Shown: one piece after another, positions 5,623-5,662 of the stretch
Layout: each line of letters starts with the position of its first letter
How positions within the stretch are numbered: position 1 is the stretch's first letter
Source of the DNA: an uncultured Parvimonas sp.
Lineage (GTDB): Bacteria > Bacillota > Clostridia > Tissierellales > Peptoniphilaceae
Direction of reading: 5' to 3'
Assembly: GCA_902470455.1 (NCBI GenBank)
Contig: CABRGI010000059.1
Location: 1 to 5,662 of the forward strand
Length of the DNA stretch: 5,662 nucleotides
Position numbers and translations under genes: made by a program
Notes under the pieces: generated by a model
The model's database searches: none
What the model saw: the letters and a program-made list of their open reading frames with translations, nothing else
What the model was told of the DNA's origin: nothing

Positions 5623-5662
5623 TTATAATATTAAATTGTTAAATATCTTTCCCATATTTTCT
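5623..5662 (-). other. Possible 3' end of an upstream minus-strand gene (frame undetermined)
   Basis: All three minus-strand frames are open at the right edge and then stop: at 5641-5639 (…RKYGKDI), 5633-5631 (…KIWERYLTI) or 5625-5623 (…ENMGKIFNNLIL). A stop 10-25 bases before the terminator hairpin is where a gene's end would be expected. With at most 12 codons visible, neither the frame nor the product can be chosen. Confidence 0.3.

Larger units (their letters stand above)
5342..5662. other. AT-rich intergenic region upstream of the dcw operon
   Basis: No convincing gene lies here apart from possible coding sequence at the very right edge. From mraZ outwards it holds the mraZ ribosome binding site, the 10-bp repeat array with the proximal promoter, the distal promoter candidate, and then about 120 bases of nearly pure A/T (about 5450-5580). 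That stretch contains an AT-only palindrome (5546-5560), a lone TATAAT on the minus strand (5510-5505, -35 poor) and one G-rich cluster (GTGGAGGAAAAAACC on the plus strand, about 5529-5543). Beyond it is a terminator-like hairpin. I see no riboswitch or RNA gene. Confidence 0.7.

Noticed and set aside
1..5662. Search for a mobile element, CRISPR array, defence or other undescribed system
   Set aside because: The window is filled end to end by conserved dcw genes with tight spacing. No transposase, direct-repeat array, tRNA, attachment site or unknown gene was seen.

Overview
The window is the front half of a division and cell wall (dcw) cluster from a low-GC Gram-positive bacterium. The DNA is very AT-rich (roughly 30% GC by eye) with strong AGGAGG-type ribosome binding sites. 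The order mraZ - rsmH - ftsL - class B PBP with PASTA domains - mraY - murD is the Firmicutes dcw order. The base composition, the single PBP gene and the lack of murE/murF between the PBP and mraY suggest an anaerobic coccus-type lineage of Clostridia/Tissierellia (Peptoniphilus/Parvimonas-like). That placement is inference; the sequence alone does not name the species.

Everything reads on the minus strand, so the operon runs from right to left. At the far right (about 5588-5614) is a hairpin followed by a T run, which probably ends an upstream gene lying outside the window. A roughly 300-base AT-rich intergenic stretch (5342-5662) holds two candidate promoters. It also holds three 10-bp direct repeats that look like a MraZ operator, just upstream of mraZ (5341-4910). 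Then follow rsmH (4898-3966), ftsL (3952-3587), the 807-residue PBP (3558-1135), mraY (1118-147) and the first 44 codons of murD (134-1). Gaps between genes are only 11-28 bases and each holds the next gene's ribosome binding site, so co-transcription from the mraZ promoter region is very likely.

The genes cooperate in septal peptidoglycan synthesis. MraZ is the cluster's transcriptional regulator and RsmH methylates 16S rRNA. FtsL is a divisome scaffold that partners the septal transpeptidase. MraY makes lipid I, and MurD adds D-glutamate to UDP-MurNAc-L-Ala. No new multi-gene system is visible. The points worth a second look are an in-frame, roughly 79-residue tandem duplication inside the N-terminal domain of the PBP, the periodic MraZ operator over the -10 element, and two start codons that should be moved downstream of the longest-ORF start (mraZ to a TTG at 5341, ftsL to the ATG at 3952).
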